Position numbers and translations under genes: made by a program
Notes under the pieces: generated by a model
Seen by the model: only the letters and a program-made list of their open reading frames with translations
What the model was told of the DNA's origin: nothing
The model's database searches: none
NCBI RefSeq assembly: GCF_030247195.1
Contig: NC_080672.1
Coordinates: 247,923,209 to 247,987,208 of the forward strand
Length of the DNA: 64,000 bases
Reading direction: 5' to 3'
Origin: Topomyia yanbarensis
Taxonomy: Eukaryota; Arthropoda; Insecta; Diptera; Culicidae
Part shown: positions 24,701 through 38,011 of the stretch, one piece after another
Position numbering within the stretch: position 1 is the stretch's first letter
How the letters are laid out: each line of letters begins with the position of its first letter

Positions 24701-25372
24701 CGATTGGCTATTCTGACCGGAATAATGTCGAGATTTACTTCTTCCCCTGAATTGCTTGTTCGTTTTGACCATGTGAGCACTTAACGTTTTTTCGCGCACT
24801 TTGCTATCTTTTTCTGCTAACTCCCACGTCAAAGCTGCTTCGTGGGCCTTATCGAAGGTCACGTCCTTCTGCTTCAGTAGATGCGTACGAAGCCTACTGT
24901 CATATATTCCGAACACAAACCTGTCCCGTAAAGCCTCTTTTAGGAAATTGCCATATTCACACTTTTCTGCGCGGGCTTTCAATTCCACCACATAATCCGT
25001 AGCTGATTGACCAGCTTTCTGATCTGCTTGATGGAACCGATAATGTTCGGACACTTTATTCACTTCCGGCCTAAAATGTCTCTTCAGAACCATAACCAAT
25101 TTATCGTATGTCTTCGTAGTGGGTGCCACTGGCTGTAGCAACTTTCGCAAAATAGCGTACGTATCCATTCCTAAATGCGTTAACAAGAATGGAACTTTTC
25201 TCTCGTTAGGAATATCATGAAGAAGGAAATGTTGGCAAATCCGTTCTTCGTACACATCGAAATCGTCACCCGCGACATAATTTTCAAACGATCCGAAATT
25301 CATCGTAATTTTGGTGGTATTACTCGATGTTCCCGGTTTTGGCTTCTTTTTCTTGTCCTCACTATCAGACAT
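21716..25372 (-). CDS. Gypsy gag-pol polyprotein
   Basis: A single 1,218-residue frame. Gag covers about 1-200 and ends in two CCHC knuckles (about 228-260). The protease has the DSGA motif near 333. RT spans about 480-660, with the catalytic Asp in VIDLRGAYQQL and YLDD near 622. RNase H starts near 770 (DASPYGIGA) with Glu and Asp partners in HREGLA and VSDCEAL. Integrase has an N-terminal HHCC zinc site (HSNHDG, CQIC) near 980-1020, and a DD35E core with D1048, D1101 and E1137. Reverse transcription and integration enzymes all keep their catalytic residues. Only the extreme integrase tail is shifted out of frame. The start is the ATG at 25372, 130 bases inside the 5' LTR boundary. Confidence 0.93.
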   Translation of the reverse strand: MSDSEDKKKKPKPGTSSNTTKITMNFGSFENYVAGDDFDVYEERICQHFLLHDIPNERKVPFLLTHLGMDTYAILRKLLQPVAPTTKTYDKLVMVLKRHFRPEVNKVSEHYRFHQADQKAGQSATDYVVELKARAEKCEYGNFLKEALRDRFVFGIYDSRLRTHLLKQKDVTFDKAHEAALTWELAEKDSKVREKTLSAHMVKTNKQFRGRSKSRHYSGQNSQSGRTCDKCGRDHDYGNCSAKKWKCFACGKQGHAANMCFSKAQSRNSNRDHRKHQTVGTVGGEPGDELAAEIAGLRMQLNTVGDRSTILEQSQMMTEKLRVEGKMVEFEIDSGACATVISDDLYRMQFSKSSLFKIKNDFSTVTGQGIKILGGINVQVAKDKSGPSKKLTLVVIESKKSFRPLLGRTWLDVLWPRWRNTFMGSSVSMNVIDASIVDSIGKKYPNVASVDDVPIRGFEAEIVVEDIVSPIFHAAYSPPFQQRPAIEAELNRLCDENILKRVPHSKWASPIVVVPKANGTLRLCIDCKVTINPYLRSEHYPLPRIDDIFAQLANCEVFCVIDLRGAYQQLKVSEKSQQYLTINTHVGLFQYLRLPFGVATAPSIFQSIIDQILRDIKGVGCYLDDVLIGASSLKKCKEILDQVLSRLSEYNVKVNIEKSRFFETSVDYLGHTISKSGIHPDRNKVDAIVNAPSPKNITELQSYLGLLNYYAKFIPNVSTELRVLYRLLRKDVKFDWDQDCEDCFARSKQLIVNNSVFQLYDPQKPIIVAADASPYGIGAVLSHLINGEKPVCFISCTLSPAEKNYSQIHREGLAIVFAVKRFHKYIYGHKFKLVSDCEALKEIYNPRKSTSVVAASRLQRWAVILSMYTYEFEFRPNKSLANADALSRLPIAGGTDIEEFSINNLEGLVTLPLKTQDVSDFTVKDDVLVQVYRFVMSGWPQRVPETMKYFYSLRNYLSCQDGCVFYGDRIVILKLLQQIILKILHSNHDGIVRGKILGRGLFWWRGMQKDIENYFKNCQICEQRQNVSKEIVTSKWKPTSPLERIHIDFFMFEGKTFLIIVNSFTKFIEVKLMSGTNTDQVIEKLEDFFKYFGLPEEIVSDNGPPFNAFDFVNFWESQNVKITKSLAYHPQSNGAAERGVQTIKNFLKKRLLDQQLNQKNLSRKLTEILSWYNSTPSSITSKSPSELILRFRPRTTLTTVNPRIHSKIDENNQTANNH

Positions 25373-25484
25373 ACCTAACCTCTACGCAACACGTGTTCAC
25401 TTGCGTCGGACTAACGATCACTGCTGTCGCTACTCAACCGCGCACACCGTTAATAACGTATACTTCACTGTTCTGTTGCGTTTG

Positions 25485-25502
25485 GCCACATCCTCGTCGC
25501 CA
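25485..25502 (-). other. Primer-binding site
   Basis: On the - strand TGGCGACGAGGATGTGG follows the 5' LTR immediately. A TGG start is usual for tRNA primer-binding sites. I did not assign the tRNA. Confidence 0.6.
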
Positions 25503-25737
25503 ATATTATAATGTTCGGAGTACTAATGAAACACTAAGATATTAGTTATACTTATATTTACACTTGATGTTGATTGCTCCAAGAGCAGGCGAGGAAAGAG
25601 AACGATTCAATTATCGTCGCTCTTTTATATGGTACATAATTACCTATCTGAGGGATTGTCCTCATGACCTATGCCAGACCTATAGATTATTTATTAATAC
25701 CACAGTTTATCCATGGAACTGATCTAGATATACTACA
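25503..25737 (-). repeat. 5' LTR of Gypsy element
   Basis: 235 bp, with about four substitutions from the other LTR. Transcription of the element would start here on the - strand. Confidence 0.9.
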
Positions 25738-25741
25738 AACG

Positions 25742-26807
25742 ATACGAAACGAAACGAAATTTGAATAGTAGATGTTGTTCGCAACACGAAATTCTATTTT
25801 GACGAAAACATTTGCGAACTATTGCGAAATTTTTCGAAAATCTTTTAATATAAGGAAAGTTAATTCTTTTTAATACTTTTGCATAGTAGAATGTGTCCAA
25901 CTATGCAAAATGCTTGTAACTCATGCTAAGCGATCTGAGATTAAAAACATTTTTCAAAAATGTGTGACTGCATATTTGTAAAAATAGTCAGGAAAAGAAA
26001 GTCATATACATTATTAGAGCAATTATCTCTTTTCTAGTGAGCCCAAGGCTTATTCGGCCGAAGAAGCAATCTAGTAAAAGATAATTATAACATATTTAGT
26101 TTGGGTTCTAGAGAATTCTGAACTGTTACATCTAAGCCTTTTTTTGTTACGATTATAGAGGTTTTAACCTTAATCATTTGCCTCTTTTACAGGCTAGAAA
26201 AAGTTCTAACCCTATGTGCGGGGTTGGGACACGAACACAGGTGAATTGTGTTCAAGACCAACTACGCTAAGCCTTCTTTAAGGGTCAATATTTATTTTTT
26301 TAAACGTATGCTCGTCAATCTAAATTTAATGATAAAACAAGTATTTGTTTTCAGGTAATAACTGTTCGATTATAAAAAAATAAATTCGAAAAATCTACCT
26401 TTTCCGCACATCATAACTACAAATGCGCAAAATAAAATTTCTTAGGATAAAAAGATTAGGTTTGAAGTGCATTTCGTGGAAGATTCCTACTGGAACTTCT
26501 ATTTCAGTTACAAGACTTAAAAAAAACAGGATTCCCAGAAATTATTTCATCATGTTTTCCGAAGACAGCAAATATGTATCATTCATTATACTAGTCTAGG
26601 CCCCTATTAGGTCACTGAGCACAAAAACAGAATTATTTATGCAATATCCAATTTCATTCTTCCTTTGGTTTATGGTCAATATCTCGTGTGAAAATTGCCC
26701 GATCAATACAATCAATAAACTGTTCAAAGCATGTTCTCTAGCCAATAATATAAAATTACATGTAGGCACAGAGAACAGACATCCATGATCGAACAAAAAT
26801 ATTTAAA
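25742..26807. other. Non-coding stretch
   Basis: No gene or defined repeat termini. Confidence 0.4.
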
Positions 26808-26989
26808 AAACCTGTTTTAATCCACCTAGTGGTGCAATTGCGCCTTTCTCATTTATCTAAACTATGATTCATTAGCTGGTTTTGTTCAATAGAATTGTGG
26901 AAATGCCTATTACATTCTTATTTCACTTCGCACGTATCCCACGACTACCACGAAAGTAGACGCAGACTAACTTTAAACAAAAAAGTATA
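26808..26989. repeat. 5' fragment of CA-bearing interspersed repeat
   Basis: It begins ACCTGTTTTAATCCACCTAG then TGGTGCAATTGCGCC, the same start as the copy at 31910. It runs up to the TA-target MITE inserted at 26990. Confidence 0.55.
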
Positions 26990-27878
26990 TGGGAGACCGG
27001 GGCTAGTTTGCGGTGTTGTTAGTTTCCATTTTTTACCGCTTTGATGTAGATCGATCTTGCAAAATAGAACATGTAGCTGTTGTCAACATCCCCGAATTTT
27101 ATCAAAGTGTTTGTTGCATTGTCTTTGTTTTTGTAGAAAAAAATATGTGACGCGGAAAACCCGCCATTTTACCCCGGCCCCGGGGTAAGTTGCTGGTATG
27201 TATGAATGCGCCAGAAAATGGAGATTCAATTACATCAAGGGTTCGTACTGAATGTCTTTGCAATAAAATTGTATATTAATCGACATTTGCCAATATATTT
27301 TAGTCTCAATACCCCGGTATTTTACTTTGACGCGTATTCCATATGCAAAAGCATATTTTCGAAATTCTTCAGGCGATTGGCCGATGTAAATATCCCCTGT
27401 ATTGATGAGATACACAAAGTTTTACTTTGGAGTGAATTCCAAAAATAAAAATATTTGATGACTATAGTTGTGCTGTAAATAGTAGCGCCAACTTGCGTCA
27501 CCGCCAACTTACTTCAACCGCATATTTTACAAAAAACTATTCAAAAAATAATTTTAATTCATGGATAGATTTAATATCTATATGGATACTGAAAGCTCTT
27601 TTTACGCACTATCGAAAAATAAAATCAATTGGGAAATAGATTTAAAATCACCCTAAATAACACAAAGTGTTTAAAATTTAAAATATTCACTTGGTATGCT
27701 CGAAAACACCATATCGCCCACAACTTTTACAAAACAAAATGTTTAAAAAAACACATTCGATAATGGGTTTCACATCACTTGAGCTACACAATGGTAGGCA
27801 ACGCTATATATCTAATAGAAACGAAGACAAAGGGATTCCGCCAATTTACCCCAACCATCAACTAGCCCCGGACTTCCC
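26990..27878. mobile_element. 889-bp MITE, TA target, copy 2 (inverted)
   Basis: It is the homologue of 14053-14936 in opposite orientation. The ends are TGGGAGACCGGGGCTAGTTT and the inverse of GGGAAGTCCGGGGCTAGTTG, with TA at 26988-26989 and 27879-27880. Confidence 0.8.
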
Positions 27879-27880
27879 TA

Positions 27881-28970
27881 ATATTTAATTGACTTAATCA
27901 ACATGAGTTCAATGTTATTTTCATGTGATTATATTTTGAAATGTTTGTGGAATGGGTTTGGAAGTGGAGGGGGTGGGGGTTTAGTAAAGGAAATGCGGAT
28001 GTGAGGGTGGTCCAAAGGGAGACGAGTGATGAAAGATGGAGGTGTTAGGGCAGGGGTGGGGGAGTGTGCTGAGTGGCGACACAATACTCAACCTCAAATG
28101 TTGCCTTTCATTTGAGAACATCGGTTCAGTCATCACCGAAGAACCGATGTGACTTAAATTGTGGAATATGCCCGGAATCCGGGACTTCCGGAATTGTCGA
28201 TAGTGGACCATATGTCCAAACAATGTTTGATTGGCAATCAGTGATCTAGACGTGCGAATCGAAGTAATTTGGTGACCATTTCAATAGTTTTTAGTCTCCG
28301 CGGTGTTACGATTGTGCCGATTTATATGTGAAATTCCAGTGTAACCTTACTAACCAACCTGTAACTCCGAAACCAAGAGTCAGAGCCGAATCAAATTCAG
28401 CAGCAGTCAATGGCATTACTGTATCTTTCATTTGAAATCAAGTTTGTAAAAATCGGTAGATAATTCGCTGGGTTATAGGTGTGATATTAGCTTAGGAACT
28501 TGGCGAGTTCCCCGGAGGCATCATGAACCGTCATAGGTGGTCAATGTGTTCAAAGCTGCTTTGATTGATCATTAGTGATCCAAACCCGCAAACTAGAGTA
28601 ATGTTGAACCCATTTTAATATGTTTTAAGTCATTTGGACATCATGGTTGTGCCAGTTTATATGGGAATTTGCTGTGTGACCGGCACCGCACTCTTCAACC
28701 CGTAACTCCGGAACCTAAAGTCGGATCAACTAAGCTTATGGGAGCGTTATACCTTTCAGATGAAACTAAGTTTGTAAAAATCGGTTCAGCCATCTCTGAG
28801 AAAATTGTGTGAGTTTAAATGATACACACACATACACACAGACATTTGCCAATCTCGACGAACTGAATCGAATGGTATATGACACTCGGCCCTCCGGGAC
28901 TCGGTTGAAAAGTAGATTTTTTCAGTGATTGCATAGCCTTTTTTATATGAGAAAGGCAAAACGTGTGTAA
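27881..28970 (+). repeat. CA-bearing interspersed repeat, copy
   Basis: It starts ATATTTAATTGACTTAATCA and ends TATGAGAAAGGCAAAA. Conserved blocks include GTAACTCCGAAACC, CGGTTCAGCCATCTCTGAG, a short CA-rich tract and CTCGGCCCTCCGGG. It is closely similar to 32932-34113. Confidence 0.75.
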
Positions 28971-30337
28971 ACATTTGAATCAATATACGATAAACATTAG
29001 CACCGCCACATCTACTTATCCCAACTATCCGTCAAATCCATTCGGGAACCGGTTCCAAATCTTGAATGGATTCAGTATGGAATCTTGCTCAAAGAAAACC
29101 ACCGATTCCGACTCTATCTGGGTAGAGGAATAACCGCTGTCAATTCAGTCGAACTCAGCCACAAAAAACATGACGACAGTAGTGCACCTGGTTTAGATAT
29201 CCCAACTACCTTCGAAACCGTTAGGGATTTTTACACAAGTTGAATGCTGAAGATGGACGTCTGTTCTCTGTGATGTAGGGTTACAAGCGAGCACAGTCGA
29301 AATAAAAAAATTAGAAATGGTCAAAAATTATACTTGTTACAGCTTAGTGGCTTGAAACCTAGATAAATTTATATTTGACCCACGTTACACATTTTCGGAA
29401 AGCGTAGAACCTCACCATTCGAACTGTATGTTTCATCGGAAATTACGAAATATTGACGAATAAATGCAAAAACTACCCAAAGCTTTTCAGAAAAATCTTG
29501 GAAACGTTTTAAAAAAGAAAACGGGTATTGTTTTTGTGTTAAGCGACGCAAACTCGATTTTGAAAACTTTTTTCTTAGCTTAGCTTACTCCAAAATTTGT
29601 AAACTAGTGTTATTAAATTTGTAAATTAGTCAACTTGGTGCAGATATCTCAATTACCTTTGAATGTTCCGTTAACGCCAAGCTGGACGACTTTTCTCTGT
29701 GATTTAATTGTATAAAATGAGTAAGCTGTACTTTGAATCAATTTATCATTAGTGCACCATGCGCATAACATATTAGATAAATCGTTGCTCCGATCAGTTA
29801 TCGAAATCTGTCCAGTCATCGCAAGTCGACTTTAAGAATTGAGAATAACTCCCGATGCATCGGTGTAGGTACCTTTCAGTAGATAAATCATTATCATTTT
29901 TGTGTAAAATCGATTTAACCTAGAAACAACTCTAAAATCAATTGGGTCTAAATGAAGAATAAAATTCGTCTTTTTGTAAACACGTTCTCGTTTGACACTA
30001 TCGGTCTTCCTTGACAGTTAATTTAGCCACATGGGTTAGAAATTTTGACAGTTATCTAAGCAAAAGGATAGGGATTAAGGTGCCCAAGAAAAGGTGGCGT
30101 CGTGAAAATTCAATTTTATGAAATGATTTTTATTTGTTATTCTGCGTACAAAAAAGTAAAAAAAAAGTTTGATTACGTATCTATAACGTCAGCTGCATCA
30201 AAAAAAAAATCAAAAACAGCATATGGCTTAATGACCCAATTGGGATCGTTATCCCTCTAAAGAGTCCAATCCTCATTCGTAATTATGAACCGTAGCTAAA
30301 AAAATTTCCTTTATATTCTTTATTTCCCTATTTGCAG
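28971..30337. other. Non-coding stretch
   Basis: No gene seen before the candidate exon. The last 30 bases are a pyrimidine-rich acceptor region. Confidence 0.4.
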
Positions 30338-30423
30338 AGTGGGCAACTAATGCGCATCTTGTGTATATGTTAGAGAATCAACTTACGCATCATCTACACC
30401 AGTTGCGCTTTAGTCCCGCATAA
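30338..30423 (+). CDS. Candidate lola-like tail exon without zinc finger
   Basis: The strong acceptor TTTCCCTATTTGCAG ends at 30337. Phase 1 entry (Glu-Trp start) gives 28 residues to TAA at 30421-30423. The residues are Leu-, His- and Gln-rich (NQLTHHLHQLRF), with no cysteines. The poly(A) signal AATAAA overlaps the stop (30423-30428), giving a very compact terminal exon. The phase and strand match the lola-like exons, and it sits inside the 21-kb intron. The short length means chance is not excluded. Confidence 0.42.
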
Positions 30424-31906
30424 ATAAAAACTTTATCTGGAATCCTCCATATTATACAAAAATCATAAGTGCTATGGTAACCACATACGTTAAGATCTAT
30501 TTATGATATTACGATAAATGCGTTTTCCTGTAAAATTATATGAAATTATAGAATGAAGATACGAGTTATTGTCACAATATAGGGAATGGTTATAATATAA
30601 TATTGTATGTTAGAAAAGAATTGAGGTGCTTCCGCAGGATTATTAAAAAATATATCGAAACGATTTGAATTGAAGTAACAATGATGGTAGTCGTTTTCAT
30701 ATGGTTCTGTAAGGTTTGCTTTAAAGAAAAACGTGTATCGTTACAATTTCCTTACAAGATTACCATAATGTTCACCTCAAGTCGAATCGTTTGGTTACAG
30801 TTTTCAGTAACCCTTTATATTAAATTGAATGTGTTGTTAAAATGAAATAACGAATCTTTGTTTATTGCACATATTTATTGGGAAAAAAATAATGTATCCA
30901 CGGATGAAGTGCTTTAATACTTTATTATTATTTCTTACCAAGTGGAAATCAGATTATTTAGGTTGGATAAAATTCCACATTTAATTTTTGGCGCACAGGT
31001 TTCGTTTTTGGACAAAATCTAAAGCTTCATACCTTTTCTGTAAATGGTGAAATGAATCCACAAGGCTGTCAATAATGTTTTACTCAGCGAAGGTCGATTA
31101 GATTAATTCACATTTCATCTATAGCAACAATTCGTTTATAAGCACATTCAGCAAAATGGTAAAACTAATCATAATCAAATTTCGTATATGGCAAAATATA
31201 TCACATCGTAACACTGCCGTTTAAGAAGTTCTGTTAGTAGAAAGGAGCTTCGCGAATTTAGGATGAACTTCTAAAAAAGGGCTAACACCATGTATTGCAG
31301 TCCTAGCAACTCAAGAATTTCAAATCCTCCTCTAATACCCGAGCTTATACCTTTTTCTTAAGTGGATCAATGTAAATGTATTACGTTTTTCGTATACATC
31401 ACGAGTCTTTTTAACAACGTAAGTACACAGCTGCCGGAAGTTGCTATACCTGTCAAGACGAGGAGAGATGGTCAATTCTAATAACGGATGCATCATCCAG
31501 ATTCTCGATTTGCCTAACCAACCAGATTCAACGGTTTATATATTATATATCAAGCACACGGCTCACCATCACCGAAAGGCTCGCAAACCTCCTCTTAAAC
31601 CAATTCAAGGAAAATTAAGGGAAAATTTGAATTGAAGTTCCAACCATATACGGTATGCTCTGTAATTATTCAGCTCTTACAATCATGGTCATTCGTAATC
31701 ATCAACAGTTTATTAGTATATGACATGTCGATTTACCCTCTTCCTAAAGTTGATTGTGGCTAGATTATTATGAAGACCAAAATACGTTCCACAAGATTAC
31801 AGAAATAGCTCAATTGGTAAAAGCGGCAGCACCACCACCATAAGATGTCAACAACCGAACATGGAAGACGACATGCAATCAAATCACAGATTACCATAAA
31901 TCGATA
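30424..31906. other. Non-coding stretch
   Basis: No gene. Near 31803-31825 there is a tRNA A-box-like word (TAGCTCAATTGGTAAAAGC) without a B-box or cloverleaf. Confidence 0.4.
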
Positions 31907-31909
31907 GAA

Positions 31910-32925
31910 TAAAACCTGTTTTAATCCACCTAGAGGTGCAATTGTGCCTTTCTCATTTCTCCAAACTATGATTTAATAGCTGGTTCGTACAATATAACTT
32001 TATGGAAATGTCTTTCATTCTTATTACACTTGGTAAGTATATATAAGAGCACCTTTTTGCATTCATCGCGGTATCGGTTTGAATCGGAGTTTTCTATGTG
32101 ATCGACCTCCACAACCCGTAACTCCGGTGCTGGAAGTCGGATGGAGATGGAATTTAATATCAGTTTCTGGGGACGCAACACCTTTCATTTGAGACGAGGT
32201 TGAGCAAATCTAGCCATTTTCGAGAAACCAATATAACCGTTATTCTGAATTTGGATGCTTCCGGATCCGTCGATGGTGGCCAGTGTGGCCAAAGAGACTT
32301 TGAATGACTGTTGGTGACCTAGATCTACAAATTCAACAGTTGTGTTTACATTTTGGAAAAAAAATCACCTTTTTACATTCATCGCAGAATTCGTTAGAAT
32401 CGGGATTTGCTGCGTGATCGTACGTATCACCCTGTAATTCAGAAACCAGAACTCGGATCCACACAAAATTCAACAGCAGCTGATGGACCTTTCATTTAAA
32501 ATTAAGTTTGTCAAAATCGGTTCAGAAAATTCCGAGAAACTGATTTGGAAAAATCAACAAATTTTGTTTTGTAACCATACTCTTCAACTCGTAATTCGGA
32601 ACAGGATGTCGGTTGAAAATGAAATTCAATAGCAACCTATGGGAATATTATACCTTTCATTTGAATCTTAGTTTGTAAAAATCGGTTCAGCCATCTCCGA
32701 GAAACCGATGTGGACATTTTGTTAACAAATCCGCACATACACACACATACATACACATATACACATACACACATACATACATACACACATACATACACAC
32801 AGATATTTTGCGATCTCGGCGAACTGAGTCGAATGTTATATGAGACTCGGCCCTCCGGGCCTCGGTTAGAAAGTCGGTTTTTGGAGCAATTGCATAACCT
32901 TTCTATATAAGAAAGGCAAAAGAAT
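31910..32925 (+). repeat. CA-bearing interspersed repeat, copy
   Basis: It starts ACCTGTTTTAATCCACCTAG and ends AAGAAAGGCAAAAG. It contains CGGTTCAGCCATCTCCGAG, a (CA)n-type tract near 32735-32800 and CTCGGCCCTCCGGGCCTCGG. The start GTGCCTTTCTCAT and end (T)ATAAGAAAGGCA are inverse of each other, suggesting an inverted-repeat-ended element. Confidence 0.75.
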
Positions 32926-32931
32926 AATATT

Positions 32932-34113
32932 TAATTAGCTTAATAAGCATGAGTTCAATGTTATCTTCATGTGATTATAATTTGCAAAGGTTGGTGGAAT
33001 GCGTTTGAACGTGTAGGGAATGGGGGTTTAGTAGAGTGGGTGTGGAGGATGCGTCAGAAATCCTTCATCTTATTTCGGTATACGGGGTGGATGAAGGAAA
33101 TCTGGGCGTGAGGGTGATCCAAGAAGAGGGGAGTGATGAAGGAGGGAGGTGTAAGGGCAAGGTGGGGAGGGGGGAGGAAGGGGCGGCTACGCAATACTCA
33201 ACTGCATATTTTGCCTTTCATTTGAGACTTGGTTTGAGAAAATCGGTTCAGTCATCACCGATGAACCGATGTGACTATGTGACTATGCCCGGAATTCCGG
33301 ACTTCCGGAATCGTCGATAGTGGACAATATATTCAAAGAATGTTTGATTGGCAATCAGTGATCTAGATCTACGATTAGAAGTGATTTGGTGACCATTTCA
33401 ATAGTTTTTAGCCTCTGAGGTATTACGATTGTACCGATTTATATGGGAAATTCCAGTGTATCCTTACTAACACCCCTGTAACTCCGGAAGCAAGAGTCAG
33501 AACCGAATGAAATTCAGCAGCAGTCAATGGCATTACTGTATCTTTCATTTGAAATTAAGTTCGTAAAAATCGGTAGAGAATTCGTTGTGGAATGGGTGTG
33601 ATATTAGCTTAGGAACTTGGCGGGTTCCCCGAGGGCGTCATGAACCGTCATAGGTGGCCAATGTGGTCAAAGCTGCTTTGATTGATCATTAGTGATCCAG
33701 ACCCGCAAACTAGAGTAATGTTACATCAATTTTAATATGTTTTACATCATTTGAACATAATGGTGGTACCAGTTTATATGGAAATTTGCTGTGTGACCGC
33801 ACTCTTCAACCCGTAACTCCGGAACCGGAAGTCGGATCAACTAAAAATTCAATAGCAGCTTATGGGAGCGTTATACCTTTCAGATGAAACTAAGTTTGCA
33901 AAAATCGGTTCAGCCATCTCTGAGAAAATTGTGTGAGTTTAAATGACACACACACACATACACACACACACACACATACATACACACACACAGACATTTG
34001 CCGATCTCGACGAACTGAATCGAATGGTGTATGACACTCGGCCCTCCGGGCCTCGGTTAAAAAGTCGATTTTTACAGTGATTGCATAGCCTTTCTTTATA
34101 TGAGAAAGGCAAA
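32932..34113 (+). repeat. CA-bearing interspersed repeat, copy
   Basis: It is near-colinear with 27881-28970, from the ATATTTAATTAGCTTAATAA start to ATATGAGAAAGGCAAAAA. The (CA)n tract near 33950-33990 is longer than in the other copy. Confidence 0.75.
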
Positions 34114-37033
<2,920 letters not shown>

Positions 37034-37038
37034 CATAA

Positions 37039-37210
37039 GCGGCCCTTACACGTTCAATATTTTTGTCAATACGCGTATTGACGATATTGTTACAATATTT
37101 CAATCCCATTTGAAATCCACATCGTCAATACAAGTTTTTTCGATTACACGTACAATACTTTTGTCAATACTGCCTAGTATTGACAAAAATATTGAACATG
37201 TAAGGGCCGC
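37039..37210. mobile_element. 172-bp MITE, GCGGCCCTTACACGTTCAAT ends
   Basis: It has about 35-bp terminal inverted repeats, flanked by CATAA on both sides (37034-37038, 37211-37215). A second copy lies at about 37765-37935. Confidence 0.85.
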
Positions 37211-37383
37211 CATAAACGTCGTTTCGAATCGATTACTCTACGACACTGTGGAAGAAGGTATCGTCATATTTTTACTAAATTTTGGAGTATTTTTCGAAAC
37301 AATGTTATTTTAGGACCAAGTTTCAAAGGCGTCAAATCTTCAAATGTAAAAATGAAGGCGTGAACAATTCTCGACAAACATAT

Positions 37384-37594
37384 GGTCTGTGTTAAGTCAG
37401 ACCGGACACAGGATAAAGAATTTCTTCAGCTACATTCGGCTTTTGCCAGAATTGTAATATGTTACGATTAGCGTGAATTATGACCAACATAAATTTCGAA
37501 TTATAATGTGAAGGATGCTGCGATTGAAACTTTAAACTTGTTTTTCCAGAAATCAATACGATGTCACTTGGCCCGGTTGGACTTAACACCGACC
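37384..37594. mobile_element. MITE, GGTCGGTGTTAAG family, nested
   Basis: It is inserted in the left arm of the outer MITE with an ATAT duplication (37380-37383, 37595-37598). Its start (GGTCTGTG) has drifted by one base from the family consensus. Confidence 0.85.
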
Positions 37595-37764
37595 ATATGA
37601 TAACGGCGTAAAAGCCAACTGTCAAAATTCACTTTGAATGAAAATTCCGGACAATCGGTCACTCACCAATTACAGATTTTGGTAGTAAACAATAGTTCTC
37701 TCTTACTTTGAGTGCGATGAACGGTGTTTGGTCAGTAACGGTTAGTCCAGAATTTCCCTTTAAA

Positions 37765-37935
37765 GCGGCCCTTATACGTCCAATATTTTTGTCAGTGCAC
37801 GGTGTTGACGATATTGCTTCAATACGTCAATCCCATTTGAAATGCACATCGTCAATGCAACTTTTTTACATTACACGTACAATACTTTTGTCAATACTCT
37901 CAAGTATTTACAAAAATATTGAACGTGTAAGGGCT
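37765..37935. mobile_element. MITE, GCGGCCCTTACACG family, nested
   Basis: The left end is GCGGCCCTTATACGTCCAAT and the right end near GTGTAAGGGCT. It replaces most of the right arm of the outer MITE. The right boundary is uncertain by a few bases. Confidence 0.75.
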
Positions 37936-38011
37936 ACTGTAGTCGAGAATTCTGTCTGTTACTTTTGTTTTCGGGACCACTGTGTAATGGGGTAAATTAG
38001 TTTCACATACC

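Larger units (their letters stand above)
21008..25737 (-). mobile_element. Mag-like Ty3/Gypsy LTR retrotransposon
   Basis: The element is 4,730 bp with two 235-bp LTRs and a 4-bp target duplication AACG (21004-21007, 25738-25741). On the - strand the order is LTR, primer-binding site, gag-pol in one long frame (protease, RT, RNase H, integrase), a short out-of-frame integrase tail, polypurine tract, LTR. The RT-RNaseH-integrase order defines Ty3/Gypsy. The two CCHC knuckles and single gag-pol frame suggest the Mag lineage. There is no env gene. The LTRs differ at about four positions, so insertion is fairly recent. Confidence 0.93.
37370..37947. mobile_element. CTCGACAAACATATG MITE interrupted by two other MITEs
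   Basis: The outer ends CTCGACAAACAT and GTCGAG are flanked by AATT (37366-37369, 37948-37951). The interior matches the intact copy at 4955-5188 but is interrupted by the elements at 37384-37594 and about 37765-37935. Confidence 0.82.

Noticed and set aside
31803..31860. tRNA-like A box
   Set aside because: No B box, anticodon stem or acceptor stem could be drawn.
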